Assembly: GCA_045118155.1 (NCBI GenBank)
Contig: JBGUXS010000056.1
Span: forward strand, 1 to 7,899
DNA length: 7,899 bases
Origin: JBGUXS01 sp045118155
GTDB lineage: Bacteria; Pseudomonadota; Alphaproteobacteria; CAAHEQ01; UBA3637
Reading direction: 5' to 3'
The translations under genes and the position numbers were made by a program. The notes beneath the pieces are model-generated. The model saw only the letters and a list, made by a program, of their open reading frames with translations. It searched no databases and was not told the origin of the DNA. Below are positions 1 to 4,715 of this stretch, one piece after another (the first letter of the stretch is position 1; each line of letters begins with the position of its first letter).

Positions 1-1070
1 GCCTTCCCTGGTAGCGGTGTCATCCAAATCACCTGCCCTGTGCGTTTATCTAGGGCCACGGCGTGTTCATCACTGCTAGCAATAAACAAAGTATTTCCAG
101 AAATTGTTGGGGTAGATTGCCCAGAAATTGGCACTTCCCAAAGTTTTCGGCCCGTTGAAATATTAAAGGCCGCCGTTTCTTCCGCATTTGTCACAATATA
201 TACCACATGGTCTTCAATCACAGGGGCCGCCAAAATATGCGACAGTTCTACCGTACGATTAGAAATACTAGGCTTTAGGAAAGTTTCATCCCATACAACC
301 GTCCCCGTATTCGCATCAAACGCCGTTACGTCCCCATTGGAAAACGGCACCACCAACATATCCCCATACGCCCCAGCCGGTGCCATTCCGAAGAAGCTCA
401 TAGAACTATGCAATGTTTTATAATTCCATGATTTCTTCCCATCTTTCAAGCGGACAACAAAGATTTGGTTATCCGAACTGGTCACATACAACTTACTGTT
501 ATACACAATCGGGGCTGAACGCACAGGATTATCAAATTTCTTCTGTCCTAAAATCGTTCCATCCAATGTCAAAGCAAACAAAGATCCATCCCCAACGGTG
601 GCAAATAAGGTGTTATCAGCAATCGCTAACCCCATTGCTTTTGTCGTTGTCCCATCACCCACAATCGGCAATTTACGCGTCCACAAACGTTTGCATTTAT
701 CCACCCGAATAGCGGTAATAGAAAACCCACTACTCATCGCATAAATCACACCGTCTTTGTAAAGGGGTTCTGCCACGGCCCAACTATCCCCCGTAAAACC
801 AGAATCAATAGCCACCGTACACCGTAATTTGATTTTAGATCCCATTTCTGGCCCTGTTGGTCGCCGATTTTGGGCATTGTAATTAGATTGCACCCACGCC
901 TTAATTTCCGCCGCTTTTTCCAATTTCACCGGCACTTTGGCATTGGGTTCCAATTCACCTGTTGTTTCATAAATAGCAATTCTGCCTTCTTGTGGCGCTT
1001 TGGGTTTTGTATCAGCACATCCTGCAACAAGTCCCCCTACCAATAAAACAAGTAAAACGCGTTTTAACAT
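1..1070 (-). CDS. bamB: Outer membrane assembly lipoprotein BamB, 3' end cut by window edge
   Basis: BamB is the beta-propeller lipoprotein of the BAM complex, which inserts beta-barrel proteins into the outer membrane from its periplasmic face. Reading back from ATG at 1070 gives about 356 residues with no stop before the left edge. Residues 1-18 form a lipoprotein signal with a KR start, a hydrophobic run and lipobox LVAGC (Cys18); the residue after Cys is Ala, not Asp, which fits outer-membrane sorting. From about residue 80 there are repeated PQQ-type propeller blades, such as LYVTSSDNQIFVVRLKDG, GDVTAFDANTGTVVWDE and AAFNISTGRKLWEVP. The family usually has about 380-450 residues, so the C-terminal blade or blades lie outside. 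The start codon is one base after the stop of the upstream TPR gene, so translation is probably coupled. In many proteobacteria yfgM-bamB is followed by der; that would lie left of this window and is not seen. Confidence 0.9.
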   Translation of the reverse strand, partial: MLKRVLLVLLVGGLVAGCADTKPKAPQEGRIAIYETTGELEPNAKVPVKLEKAAEIKAWVQSNYNAQNRRPTGPEMGSKIKLRCTVAIDSGFTGDSWAVAEPLYKDGVIYAMSSGFSITAIRVDKCKRLWTRKLPIVGDGTTTKAMGLAIADNTLFATVGDGSLFALTLDGTILGQKKFDNPVRSAPIVYNSKLYVTSSDNQIFVVRLKDGKKSWNYKTLHSSMSFFGMAPAGAYGDMLVVPFSNGDVTAFDANTGTVVWDETFLKPSISNRTVELSHILAAPVIEDHVVYIVTNAEETAAFNISTGRKLWEVPISGQSTPTISGNTLFIASSDEHAVALDKRTGQVIWMTPLPGK

Positions 1071-1071
1071 G

Positions 1072-1743
1072 CTATTCCCCCAAAATAGTAAGTAATTCCT
1101 CTAAGCGTTGATGTTGGATTTCTGAGATGTTAGGTGTTTTTAAGGCCGCTTCCAGATATCCTTTGGCTTTCAATGTGTCCCCTTCTTTTAACGCCAACAA
1201 CGCCGCTTGTTCCGATGCCATTGGGAAAAAAGCATTATCCGGCCGTAACAAAGGCACCAAAGCCGCTTGCAAATCGGCGGGTTTTCCCGTATCTAACTGG
1301 TGTCCAACCCATGACAACCTAGCAATAGAACGCAATTCCTCGGGCGCACTTTTTGTTTTCATTAATTGTTCTAAAATACCTAACCCTTCTGAAGTTTTTC
1401 CTTGTTCAAATAACAAGCTAGCTAATCTAAAACGCCCTAAAAACTTGTAATCTGTGCGATCTTGCACCGTTTTTTCAAAGATGTTCTGGGCATCGGCCGT
1501 TTGACCATTATAAGCCGCCATAACCCCTTTTTCAAACGCATCTGATTCACCACGCCGTACCCGTTGCCACCACGATTGATAAATATTAAATGCCGCCACC
1601 AATGTTAAAGTACCAACAACAAGAGTTATCATAAGATTTTGATATTTCTTAAAAAATTCCCGCCGCTTATCCAAAGCCAATTCCTCATCTACTTCCCGTT
1701 CCAAAAGGGCTTGTTGGATTTTGATTTGTTCTTCCTCGTTCAT
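1072..1743 (-). CDS. YfgM-like membrane-anchored TPR protein
   Basis: A 223-residue single-pass membrane protein of the YfgM/TPR_21 type, an ancillary factor of the Sec translocon that helps periplasmic chaperones receive exported proteins. Residues 1-34 are a charged cytoplasmic tail, about 36-55 form one transmembrane helix (LMITLVVGTLTLVAAF), and the rest is helical with TPR-like blocks (for example residues 68-94 and 104-126), presumably periplasmic. I chose ATG at 1743 because AAAGGA lies 6 bases upstream. An in-frame ATG at 1782 would fall inside the predicted -10 box and be upstream of the transcript start. bamB begins one base after the stop, the classic yfgM-bamB order. E. coli YfgM is of similar length (about 206 residues). 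Family assignment rests on topology, size and neighbour more than on a sharp sequence motif. Confidence 0.8.
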   Translation of the reverse strand: MNEEEQIKIQQALLEREVDEELALDKRREFFKKYQNLMITLVVGTLTLVAAFNIYQSWWQRVRRGESDAFEKGVMAAYNGQTADAQNIFEKTVQDRTDYKFLGRFRLASLLFEQGKTSEGLGILEQLMKTKSAPEELRSIARLSWVGHQLDTGKPADLQAALVPLLRPDNAFFPMASEQAALLALKEGDTLKAKGYLEAALKTPNISEIQHQRLEELLTILGE

Positions 1744-1773
1744 AGGTATCCTTTCAAATTCTGTTATAGACAA

Positions 1774-1801
1774 AGTATACACCTTTTACCGAACTTTGCA
1801 A
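1774..1801 (-). promoter_or_regulatory. Predicted sigma70 promoter for yfgM-bamB
   Basis: On the minus strand TTGCAA (1796-1801) and TATACT (1774-1779) are 16 bases apart. Transcription would begin near 1767, about 25 bases before the yfgM ATG. It fills the short gap after the irr stop, so yfgM-bamB can be transcribed separately from irr. Found by pattern only. Confidence 0.55.
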
Positions 1802-1807
1802 ATATTT

Positions 1808-2200
1808 TTATGGCACCCGAACAATGATATCCATTTGATAGGGTTTCTTTAGGTTCAAACGGGTTAAATCTTCTTGATTTATCTGTAAAGAAAACACGTT
1901 TTGAGCAACATCCACTAGATGTCCCGTTCGTTTGTGATAAATATGGTAATGTATTTTGGGATTGGTGTCAAAATAGGTGCGACCAGCTTGTACCACCACT
2001 TGTTTCAAAACCCCTTTCTGTGTCAGCTTGTTCAAGGTGTTATAAATCGTTCCTAGGGCCACTGATTCCCCTTGATTTTGACACAGCACATACAATTGCT
2101 CTGCCGAAAAATGCTGGGGTTGTGGCGGGGCAAACAAAATTTCTAACAACTTTTTTCGTTGCCTAGTTAAACGCATTCCCAAAGGGGGTAAAGCCATCAT
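1808..2200 (-). CDS. irr: Fur-family iron response regulator, Irr type
   Basis: A 130-residue Fur-superfamily repressor that best matches Irr, the haem- and iron-status regulator of alphaproteobacteria. The N-terminal winged helix spans about residues 8-72, with MRLTRQRKKLLEIL (9-22) and recognition region LGTIYNTLNKLTQKGVLKQV (49-68). The block TYFDTN (75-80), followed by a His-rich strand (His84, His86, His89) and GHLVDV (93-98), is the Irr signature; the C-terminus MDIIVRVP also matches. The CxxC zinc ligands of Fur/Zur are absent, and the GCPWHDV-like haem motif of Bradyrhizobium Irr is not present. Start: two adjacent ATGs (2200 and 2197), with AAGGA about 9 bases before the first. It has its own promoter and lies downstream of the rpmJ terminator. 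No iron gene is next to it, so targets are unknown. Plain Fur or PerR is less likely. Confidence 0.83.
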   Translation of the reverse strand: MMALPPLGMRLTRQRKKLLEILFAPPQPQHFSAEQLYVLCQNQGESVALGTIYNTLNKLTQKGVLKQVVVQAGRTYFDTNPKIHYHIYHKRTGHLVDVAQNVFSLQINQEDLTRLNLKKPYQMDIIVRVP

Positions 2201-2229
2201 ATTTTCATTCCTTTTTACATCCCAAAGGG

Positions 2230-2258
2230 GATATAAGAACCCCTAGGCCAAATGTAAA
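2230..2258 (-). promoter_or_regulatory. Predicted promoter of irr with a G4/C4 dyad at the -10
   Basis: On the minus strand TTTACA (2253-2258) and TATATC (2230-2235) have a 17-base spacer. The -10 box sits in an inverted repeat, GGGG-N9-CCCC (about 2227-2243), which could bind a regulator, including Irr itself. The -10 is a weak match and nothing beyond the pattern supports it. Confidence 0.4.
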
Positions 2259-2273
2259 GGGCACAAGGCGCAC

Positions 2274-2308
2274 AAAAAAAGACGGCCCTTACAAGGACCG
2301 CCCTTTTT
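2274..2308 (-). terminator. Intrinsic terminator after rpmJ
   Basis: On the minus strand an imperfect GC-rich hairpin (GGGCGGTCC ... GGGCCGTC, with about three internal mismatches) is followed by seven T. It begins a few bases after the rpmJ stop and would end the rpmI-rplT-rpmJ transcript before irr. The plus strand also shows five T after the stem, but no gene there needs it. Confidence 0.7.
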
Positions 2309-2319
2309 ATTTTCCTAAG

Positions 2320-2445
2320 TTAGCCTTGACGCGCTTTAAACTTTGGTTTTTTCTTATTGATCACATAGACCCGCCCTTTCCGGCGTACTACTTTACAATC
2401 TTTATCACGCACTTTGGCGGATTTTAACGAACAGCGAATTTTCAT
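2320..2445 (-). CDS. rpmJ: 50S ribosomal protein L36, alphaproteobacterial type
   Basis: A 41-residue basic protein, MKIRCSLKSAKVRDKDCK at the start and FKARQG at the end, with the core VVRRKGRVYVINKKK of the longer L36 form common in alphaproteobacteria. L36 is the smallest protein of the large ribosomal subunit and packs against 23S rRNA. The zinc-binding form carries a Cys-Cys-Cys-His set; here only Cys5 and Cys17 occur, so a complete zinc site is not possible. Cys17 stands where the second Cys of the zinc form lies. ATG at 2445 is preceded by a near-perfect AAGGAGG six bases upstream. It is the last gene of the L35-L20-L36 transcript, 22 bases after rplT, and is followed by a terminator. 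Being so short, it is easily missed by gene callers. Confidence 0.95.
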   Translation of the reverse strand: MKIRCSLKSAKVRDKDCKVVRRKGRVYVINKKKPKFKARQG

Positions 2446-2467
2446 GTTTTTCCTCCTTCCTGCGTGT

Positions 2468-2824
2468 TTAACCCAAAGCCTTTTTCGCCACCGCAATCAA
2501 ATCGGCAAAAACCTTTGCGTCATTGAGTGCCAATTCGGCCAACATTTTTCTATCCAAAGCCACATTAGCCTTGGCCAATCCCGCCATAAATTGGGAATAG
2601 ACCATATCGTGCATCCGGCAAGCCGCATTGATTCTGACAATCCAAAGTTGACGTGCGGAAGTCTTTTTTGCCCGCCGATCGCGGTAAGCATATTGAAGCC
2701 CTTTTTCAACTTTTTCTTTGGCAACCGTGACGACCTTAGAATTCCGGCCCCGATAACCTTTGGCTAATTTTAAAATTTTATTATGCTTTGCACGCACTGT
2801 CGTGCCTCTTTTTACCCGTGCCAT
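2468..2824 (-). CDS. rplT: 50S ribosomal protein L20
   Basis: Complete, 118 residues, the usual length. L20 binds 23S rRNA early in 50S assembly, and in several bacteria it represses its own operon by binding the mRNA leader. Family landmarks are MARVKRGTTVRAKH (1-14), KLAKGYRGR (19-27), YAYRDRRAKK (46-55), LWIVRINAACR (60-70) and LDRKMLAELA in the C-terminal globular half. The strong ribosome binding site TAAGGAGG overlaps the rpmI stop codon, so translation of the two is probably coupled. It is the middle gene of rpmI-rplT-rpmJ. Confidence 0.98.
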   Translation of the reverse strand: MARVKRGTTVRAKHNKILKLAKGYRGRNSKVVTVAKEKVEKGLQYAYRDRRAKKTSARQLWIVRINAACRMHDMVYSQFMAGLAKANVALDRKMLAELALNDAKVFADLIAVAKKALG

Positions 2825-2834
2825 TGATCCCTCC

Positions 2835-3029
2835 TTATCCGTTTAAAAATCTTTTAATCAGCTTACAGAAAGATTCTGCCACATAAGCAGGTCTTCTAGC
2901 ATTTCTTTTCATTTTTTGCGGTCTGGAGATCAAGCAATGGCGCTTGAAAGCCGTGGTGCGTTTTACTTTCCCCGTTGCGGTCAAAGAAAACCGTTTTTTA
3001 ATTGAGGATTTTGATTTCAATTTCGGCAT
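2835..3029 (-). CDS. rpmI: 50S ribosomal protein L35
   Basis: A 64-residue, highly basic L35: MPKLKSKSSIKKRFSLTATG (1-20) followed by KVKR, KRHCLISRPQKMKR and a Lys-rich C-terminus. L35 is a small 50S protein nearly always encoded with L20. I set the start at ATG 3029 because the mature family begins MPK and AAGGA lies six bases upstream; an in-frame TTG two codons earlier (3035) is less likely. The stop overlaps the rplT ribosome binding site. infC, which commonly precedes rpmI, is absent: a promoter and the divergent dgkA lie upstream instead. Confidence 0.95.
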   Translation of the reverse strand: MPKLKSKSSIKKRFSLTATGKVKRTTAFKRHCLISRPQKMKRNARRPAYVAESFCKLIKRFLNG

Positions 3030-3104
3030 TTTCAATCCTTTTCTGTTAAAGTTTTACAAACATCCTGGGGGTAGCCTAATAACCCTTTCAGACAAAACGG
3101 GGTT

Positions 3105-3133
3105 ATTTTACCCCTTTTTTCCATCCTTGTCAA
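3105..3133 (-). promoter_or_regulatory. Strong sigma70 promoter of rpmI-rplT-rpmJ
   Basis: On the minus strand a perfect TTGACA (3128-3133) is 17 bases from TAAAAT (3105-3110), giving a transcript start near 3098 and a leader of about 70 bases. The -10 box lies inside a perfect dyad, GGGGT-N6-ACCCC (3099-3114). The tRNA-Lys promoter has the same two hexamers and spacing. Convincing by sequence. Confidence 0.85.
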
Positions 3134-3166
3134 GCATTATTTAACAAAAGGGAATTTAATTTTACC

Positions 3167-3195
3167 TTGGTAAAAAAAATGTTTTGTGCTAGGAT
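3167..3195 (+). promoter_or_regulatory. Predicted promoter of dgkA
   Basis: TTGGTA (3167-3172) and TAGGAT (3190-3195) are separated by 17 bases and precede the dgkA ATG by about 20 bases. Both hexamers match the consensus only partly. It is back to back with the rpmI promoter, so 3030-3215 is a divergent control region. Confidence 0.45.
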
Positions 3196-3215
3196 ATTTT
3201 AGAAAGCGAGGTCCC

Positions 3216-3575
3216 ATGAAATCACCCCACACCGGTATTAAACGTATTTTAAAGGCGTTTACTTATTCTTATGACGGCCTGAAAGCCACCTTTCAAAGCG
3301 AAGCCGCTTTCCGGCAAGATGTTCTTTTTTGTACCTTAGCCGGAATTCTTTTATGCTTTTTATCGGTTACCCCCGTAGAACGAGTTCTGATGATTGGGGC
3401 ATTGGTTTTTATCTTATTTGCGGAATTGGTCAACACCGCCTTAGAAGCTGTGGTGGATCGTATCGGTAGCACTTACAATCCCTTATCTAAAAAAGCAAAA
3501 GATATCGGCAGTGCTTTGGTCCTACTCGCCTTTATCCACTTCGCCCTCGTCTGGGGCATCATTTTGTGGGGGTAA
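3216..3575 (+). CDS. dgkA: Diacylglycerol kinase (DgkA)
   Basis: A 119-residue inner-membrane kinase that phosphorylates diacylglycerol to phosphatidate with MgATP, recycling lipid left by membrane-derived-glucan or similar head-group transfer. E. coli DgkA has 122 residues and aligns almost end to end. Visible hallmarks are GLKATFQSEAAFRQ (21-34, Glu29), the catalytic stretch AELVNTALEAVVDRIG (69-84, with Glu70, Asn73, Glu77 and Asp81) and SKKAKDIGSA (91-100, Lys95, Asp96). Three membrane segments can be placed at about 36-50, 56-76 and 98-118 after an amphipathic N-terminus. ATG at 3216 is preceded by GAGG; a GTG at 3186 would lie within the promoter and precede the family's normal start. 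No terminator is seen before the GNAT gene 34 bases on, so they may be co-transcribed. Confidence 0.96.
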   Translation: MKSPHTGIKRILKAFTYSYDGLKATFQSEAAFRQDVLFCTLAGILLCFLSVTPVERVLMIGALVFILFAELVNTALEAVVDRIGSTYNPLSKKAKDIGSALVLLAFIHFALVWGIILWG

Positions 3576-3609
3576 GATAATACGCAAGAAATTTGTGAAA
3601 GGAATAAAA

Positions 3610-4089
3610 ATGCCTTTATCATTTAAAAAAGTATCTGTTATGAAAGCAACCCAAGAGGATATGTCCGATGTTGCGAAACTTTCAATAGAAATGTTAAAAT
3701 ATCACAATGCGTTGTCCGACAACTATTTTACAGTTTACCCGTATAAAAAATATTTGAGCGAATTTAAAAACAAATTAAAGGAAAATCAATATATTATAGT
3801 CGCAAAAATTGATGATAAGGTCATTGGTTTCCTATCAGCACAATTTAAAAATACGCCGTGGTATAAAAATGCGAATGTTTGCATTATAAATGAAATTGCA
3901 GTTTCAGAAAAATATCGTTCTCACGGCATTGGCAGTGCTTTATTCAACAATCTATTGCTTGTTTGTAAAGATGAAAAAGTAGAAGAAATCAAATTAGATG
4001 TTTATGATGTAAACACACGTGCAAAACAATTATATAAACGGTTAGGATTTAAGGATTTACGTCAGCAAATGTCCCTTACTTTGAAATAA
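3610..4089 (+). CDS. GNAT-family N-acetyltransferase, substrate unknown
   Basis: A complete 159-residue single-domain GNAT protein transferring an acyl group from acetyl-CoA to an amine. The core covers about residues 11-150: beta strands YIIVAKIDDKVIGFLSAQF (61-79), INEIAVSEKYRSHGIGSALF (93-112) containing the acetyl-CoA pyrophosphate loop R103-x-x-G106-x-G108, and LDVYDVNTRAKQLYKRLGF (129-147), the motif B region with the usual N..A..LY...GF. The start is ATG 3610, with AAAGGA six to seven bases before; ATG 3640 is an alternative that would trim ten residues. Base composition is plainly more AT-rich than the neighbours (many AAA, ATT and TTA codons), which suggests acquisition. It lies between dgkA and the tRNA-tail repeat cluster and may rely on the dgkA promoter. 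The substrate (antibiotic, small amine, protein N-terminus) cannot be read from the sequence. Confidence 0.88.
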   Translation: MPLSFKKVSVMKATQEDMSDVAKLSIEMLKYHNALSDNYFTVYPYKKYLSEFKNKLKENQYIIVAKIDDKVIGFLSAQFKNTPWYKNANVCIINEIAVSEKYRSHGIGSALFNNLLLVCKDEKVEEIKLDVYDVNTRAKQLYKRLGFKDLRQQMSLTLK

Positions 4090-4099
4090 ATTATTGTTA

Positions 4100-4131
4100 A
4101 ATCCAGCACGCTCACCAATAAAAAACACCCC
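4100..4131 (+). repeat. tRNA-tail repeat, copy 1
   Basis: AATCCAGCACGCTCACCA followed by ATA6CACCCC. Read against the minus strand of tRNA-Lys plus its terminator (4629 down to 4597), it differs by one missing C and one G-to-A change over 33 positions. It is an inverted copy of the genuine tRNA 3' end about 490 bases away. The T-loop half and everything 5' of it are lost. Confidence 0.8.
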
Positions 4132-4267
4132 GCTATGGGGGTACTAAAAAGTGTTCGCGCGCTTTTATTGTAAAACGGCTAACGCACGTTTTATCCCTCG
4201 TTCCTCGGGACCGTTTGCAAGCAAACGTCGTTCGCTTCAGACACCTTGCGTCTTCGCTCACCGAACA

Positions 4268-4313
4268 TGGGTTCAAATCAAATCCAGCACACTTACCATT
4301 AAAAAACACCCCA
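4268..4313 (+). repeat. tRNA-tail repeat, copy 2 (T-loop retained)
   Basis: It contains ATGGGTTCAAATC, a T-arm-like segment, then AATCCAGCACACTTACCATT, six A and CACCCCA. The last 32 bases (4281-4312) match copy 1 with three differences. A few extra bases within the T-arm and the lack of any 5' half show that it is not a functional tRNA. Confidence 0.75.
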
Positions 4314-4349
4314 CGCGCTGGGATTTCGCTATGCTCGTCCCTAAAGGGA

Positions 4350-4380
4350 CCGCCTTCGGCGTCTGCTTCGCATCCGAACC
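4350..4380. repeat. 31-bp direct repeat, copy A
   Basis: This block begins CCGCCTTCGGCG and ends GCATCCGAACC. It is identical over all 31 bases to 4511-4541. It lies between CGCGCTGGGATT and a T-arm-like GGGTTCGA, and just before it a GTCCCTAAAGGGAC hairpin is present that copy B lacks. Confidence 0.88.
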
Positions 4381-4383
4381 CAA

Positions 4384-4426
4384 TGGGTTCGACCCCAGAC
4401 GCATATCACCATCAAAAAACACCCCA
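4384..4426 (+). repeat. tRNA-tail repeat, copy 3
   Basis: TGGGTTCGACCCCAGACGC, then ATATCACCATC, six A and CACCCCA. It matches copy 4 at 40 of 43 positions. The T-loop TTCGA and ACCA are intact, but the acceptor strand is one base too long and no 5' half exists. The downstream half of the terminator stem is missing. Confidence 0.78.
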
Positions 4427-4450
4427 CATACCCGGTCAACCCGTTAGGAG

Positions 4451-4486
4451 ATGCCTAATCGGCCCCTTTCCAAGGGGCCAAGGCAT
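4451..4486. repeat. Stable hairpin, possible tRNA-Ser anticodon-arm relic
   Basis: ATGCCT and AGGCAT enclose an 8-bp stem GGCCCCTT/AAGGGGCC. On the minus strand the loop can be read as TTGGAAA, seven bases flanked by CCCC/GGGG, which is the layout of a tRNA-Ser(GGA) anticodon loop. Next on that strand is a TTAGG-CATCT-CCTAA hairpin resembling a variable arm, then GGGTTGACC. A chance palindrome is also possible. Confidence 0.4.
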
Positions 4487-4510
4487 GACAGAAAAGGCGC
4501 GCTGGGATTG

Positions 4511-4541
4511 CCGCCTTCGGCGTCTGCTTCGCATCCGAACC
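4511..4541. repeat. 31-bp direct repeat, copy B
   Basis: Identical to 4350-4380 and 161 bases downstream. It directly follows GCGCGCTGGGATTG and precedes CTCTTTTCTGGGTTCG, so its flanks are related to those of copy A but shorter on the left. Confidence 0.88.
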
Positions 4542-4548
4542 TCTTTTC

Positions 4549-4591
4549 TGGGTTCGACCCCAAGCGCATATCACCATTAAAAAACACCCCA
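4549..4591 (+). repeat. tRNA-tail repeat, copy 4, convergent with tRNA-Lys
   Basis: TGGGTTCGACCCCAAGCGC, then ATATCACCATT, six A and CACCCCA. It is 40/43 identical to copy 3. Its ACCA-terminator part forms one arm of a palindrome whose other arm is the tRNA-Lys 3' end, so the two tails face each other across a single shared terminator. Confidence 0.78.
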
Positions 4592-4608
4592 CGTTGGGGG
4601 TGTTTTTT
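4579..4608 (-). terminator. Terminator of tRNA-Lys
   Basis: A perfect 12-bp stem (A6CACCCC / GGGGTGT6) with a 6-base loop starts three bases after the tRNA CCA end. On the minus strand the GC part is followed by six T. It is symmetric, so it could also stop plus-strand transcripts. The inverted repeat continues outwards into ACCA on both sides. Confidence 0.85.
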
Positions 4609-4610
4609 AT

Positions 4611-4686
4611 TGGTGAGCGCGCTGGGATTCGAACCCAGGGCCACCTGATTAAAAGTCAGGTGCTCTACCAGCTGAGCTACGCACTC
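4611..4686 (-). tRNA. tRNA-Lys (UUU anticodon)
   Basis: A 76-base tRNA with encoded CCA. The acceptor GAGTGCG pairs with CGCGCTC (one T-G pair), followed by discriminator A and CCA at 4611-4613. The D-arm is GCTCAGCTGGTAGAGC, the anticodon arm CCTGA-CTTTTAA-TCAGG with TTT at 4651-4653 on the plus strand, and the T-arm CTGGG-TTCGAAT-CCCAG. All stems are sound, so it should be functional. A consensus promoter is upstream and a strong terminator downstream. Its last 33 bases plus terminator are echoed in the repeat cluster beyond. Confidence 0.97.
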
Positions 4687-4715
4687 GCGGTGTCCTGTTC
4701 TAAAAAGACCAGATA

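Larger units (their letters stand above)
4090..4610. repeat. Gene-free cluster of tRNA-tail-like repeats and hairpins
   Basis: This 520-base stretch between the GNAT gene and tRNA-Lys holds no credible gene; open frames across it are repeat-driven and lack ribosome binding sites. It is built from four plus-strand copies of a tRNA 3' end joined to a half terminator (listed separately), two copies of an exact 31-bp repeat, three copies of CGCGCTGGGATT (4314-4325, 4498-4509 and, within tRNA-Lys, 4618-4629), and hairpins at about 4171-4193, 4212-4227 and 4451-4486. Part 4192-4270 has the same pattern of short palindromes as 4330-4390 but is more diverged. I infer decayed tandem and inverted duplications seeded by a tRNA gene with its terminator; the mechanism is unknown. 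Confidence 0.75.

Noticed and set aside
40..712. Plus-strand open frames opposite the left end
   Set aside because: They are antisense shadows of bamB, which has a lipobox and propeller repeats on the minus strand.
1744..1782. Upstream ATG of the yfgM-like gene
   Set aside because: It overlaps the predicted -10 box and has no ribosome binding site, while ATG 1743 has a good one.
3030..3114. Attenuator with alternative hairpins before rpmI
   Set aside because: AATAACCC and GGGTTATT can pair in an alternative fold, but one arm overlaps the -10 box and so is mostly untranscribed; no T-run follows the remaining stem on the minus strand.
4268..4591. CRISPR array
   Set aside because: Repeat units are few, unequal in length and spacing, tRNA-like in content, and no cas gene is present.
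4151..4648. Overlapping open frames through the repeat cluster on both strands
   Set aside because: They translate the repeats and tRNA-Lys, lack ribosome binding sites, and give protein with repeated low-information segments and no recognisable family.
4100..4686. attL/attR pair of an island integrated at tRNA-Lys
   Set aside because: The tRNA-end copies are inverted relative to tRNA-Lys rather than direct, and no integrase or excisionase is nearby.
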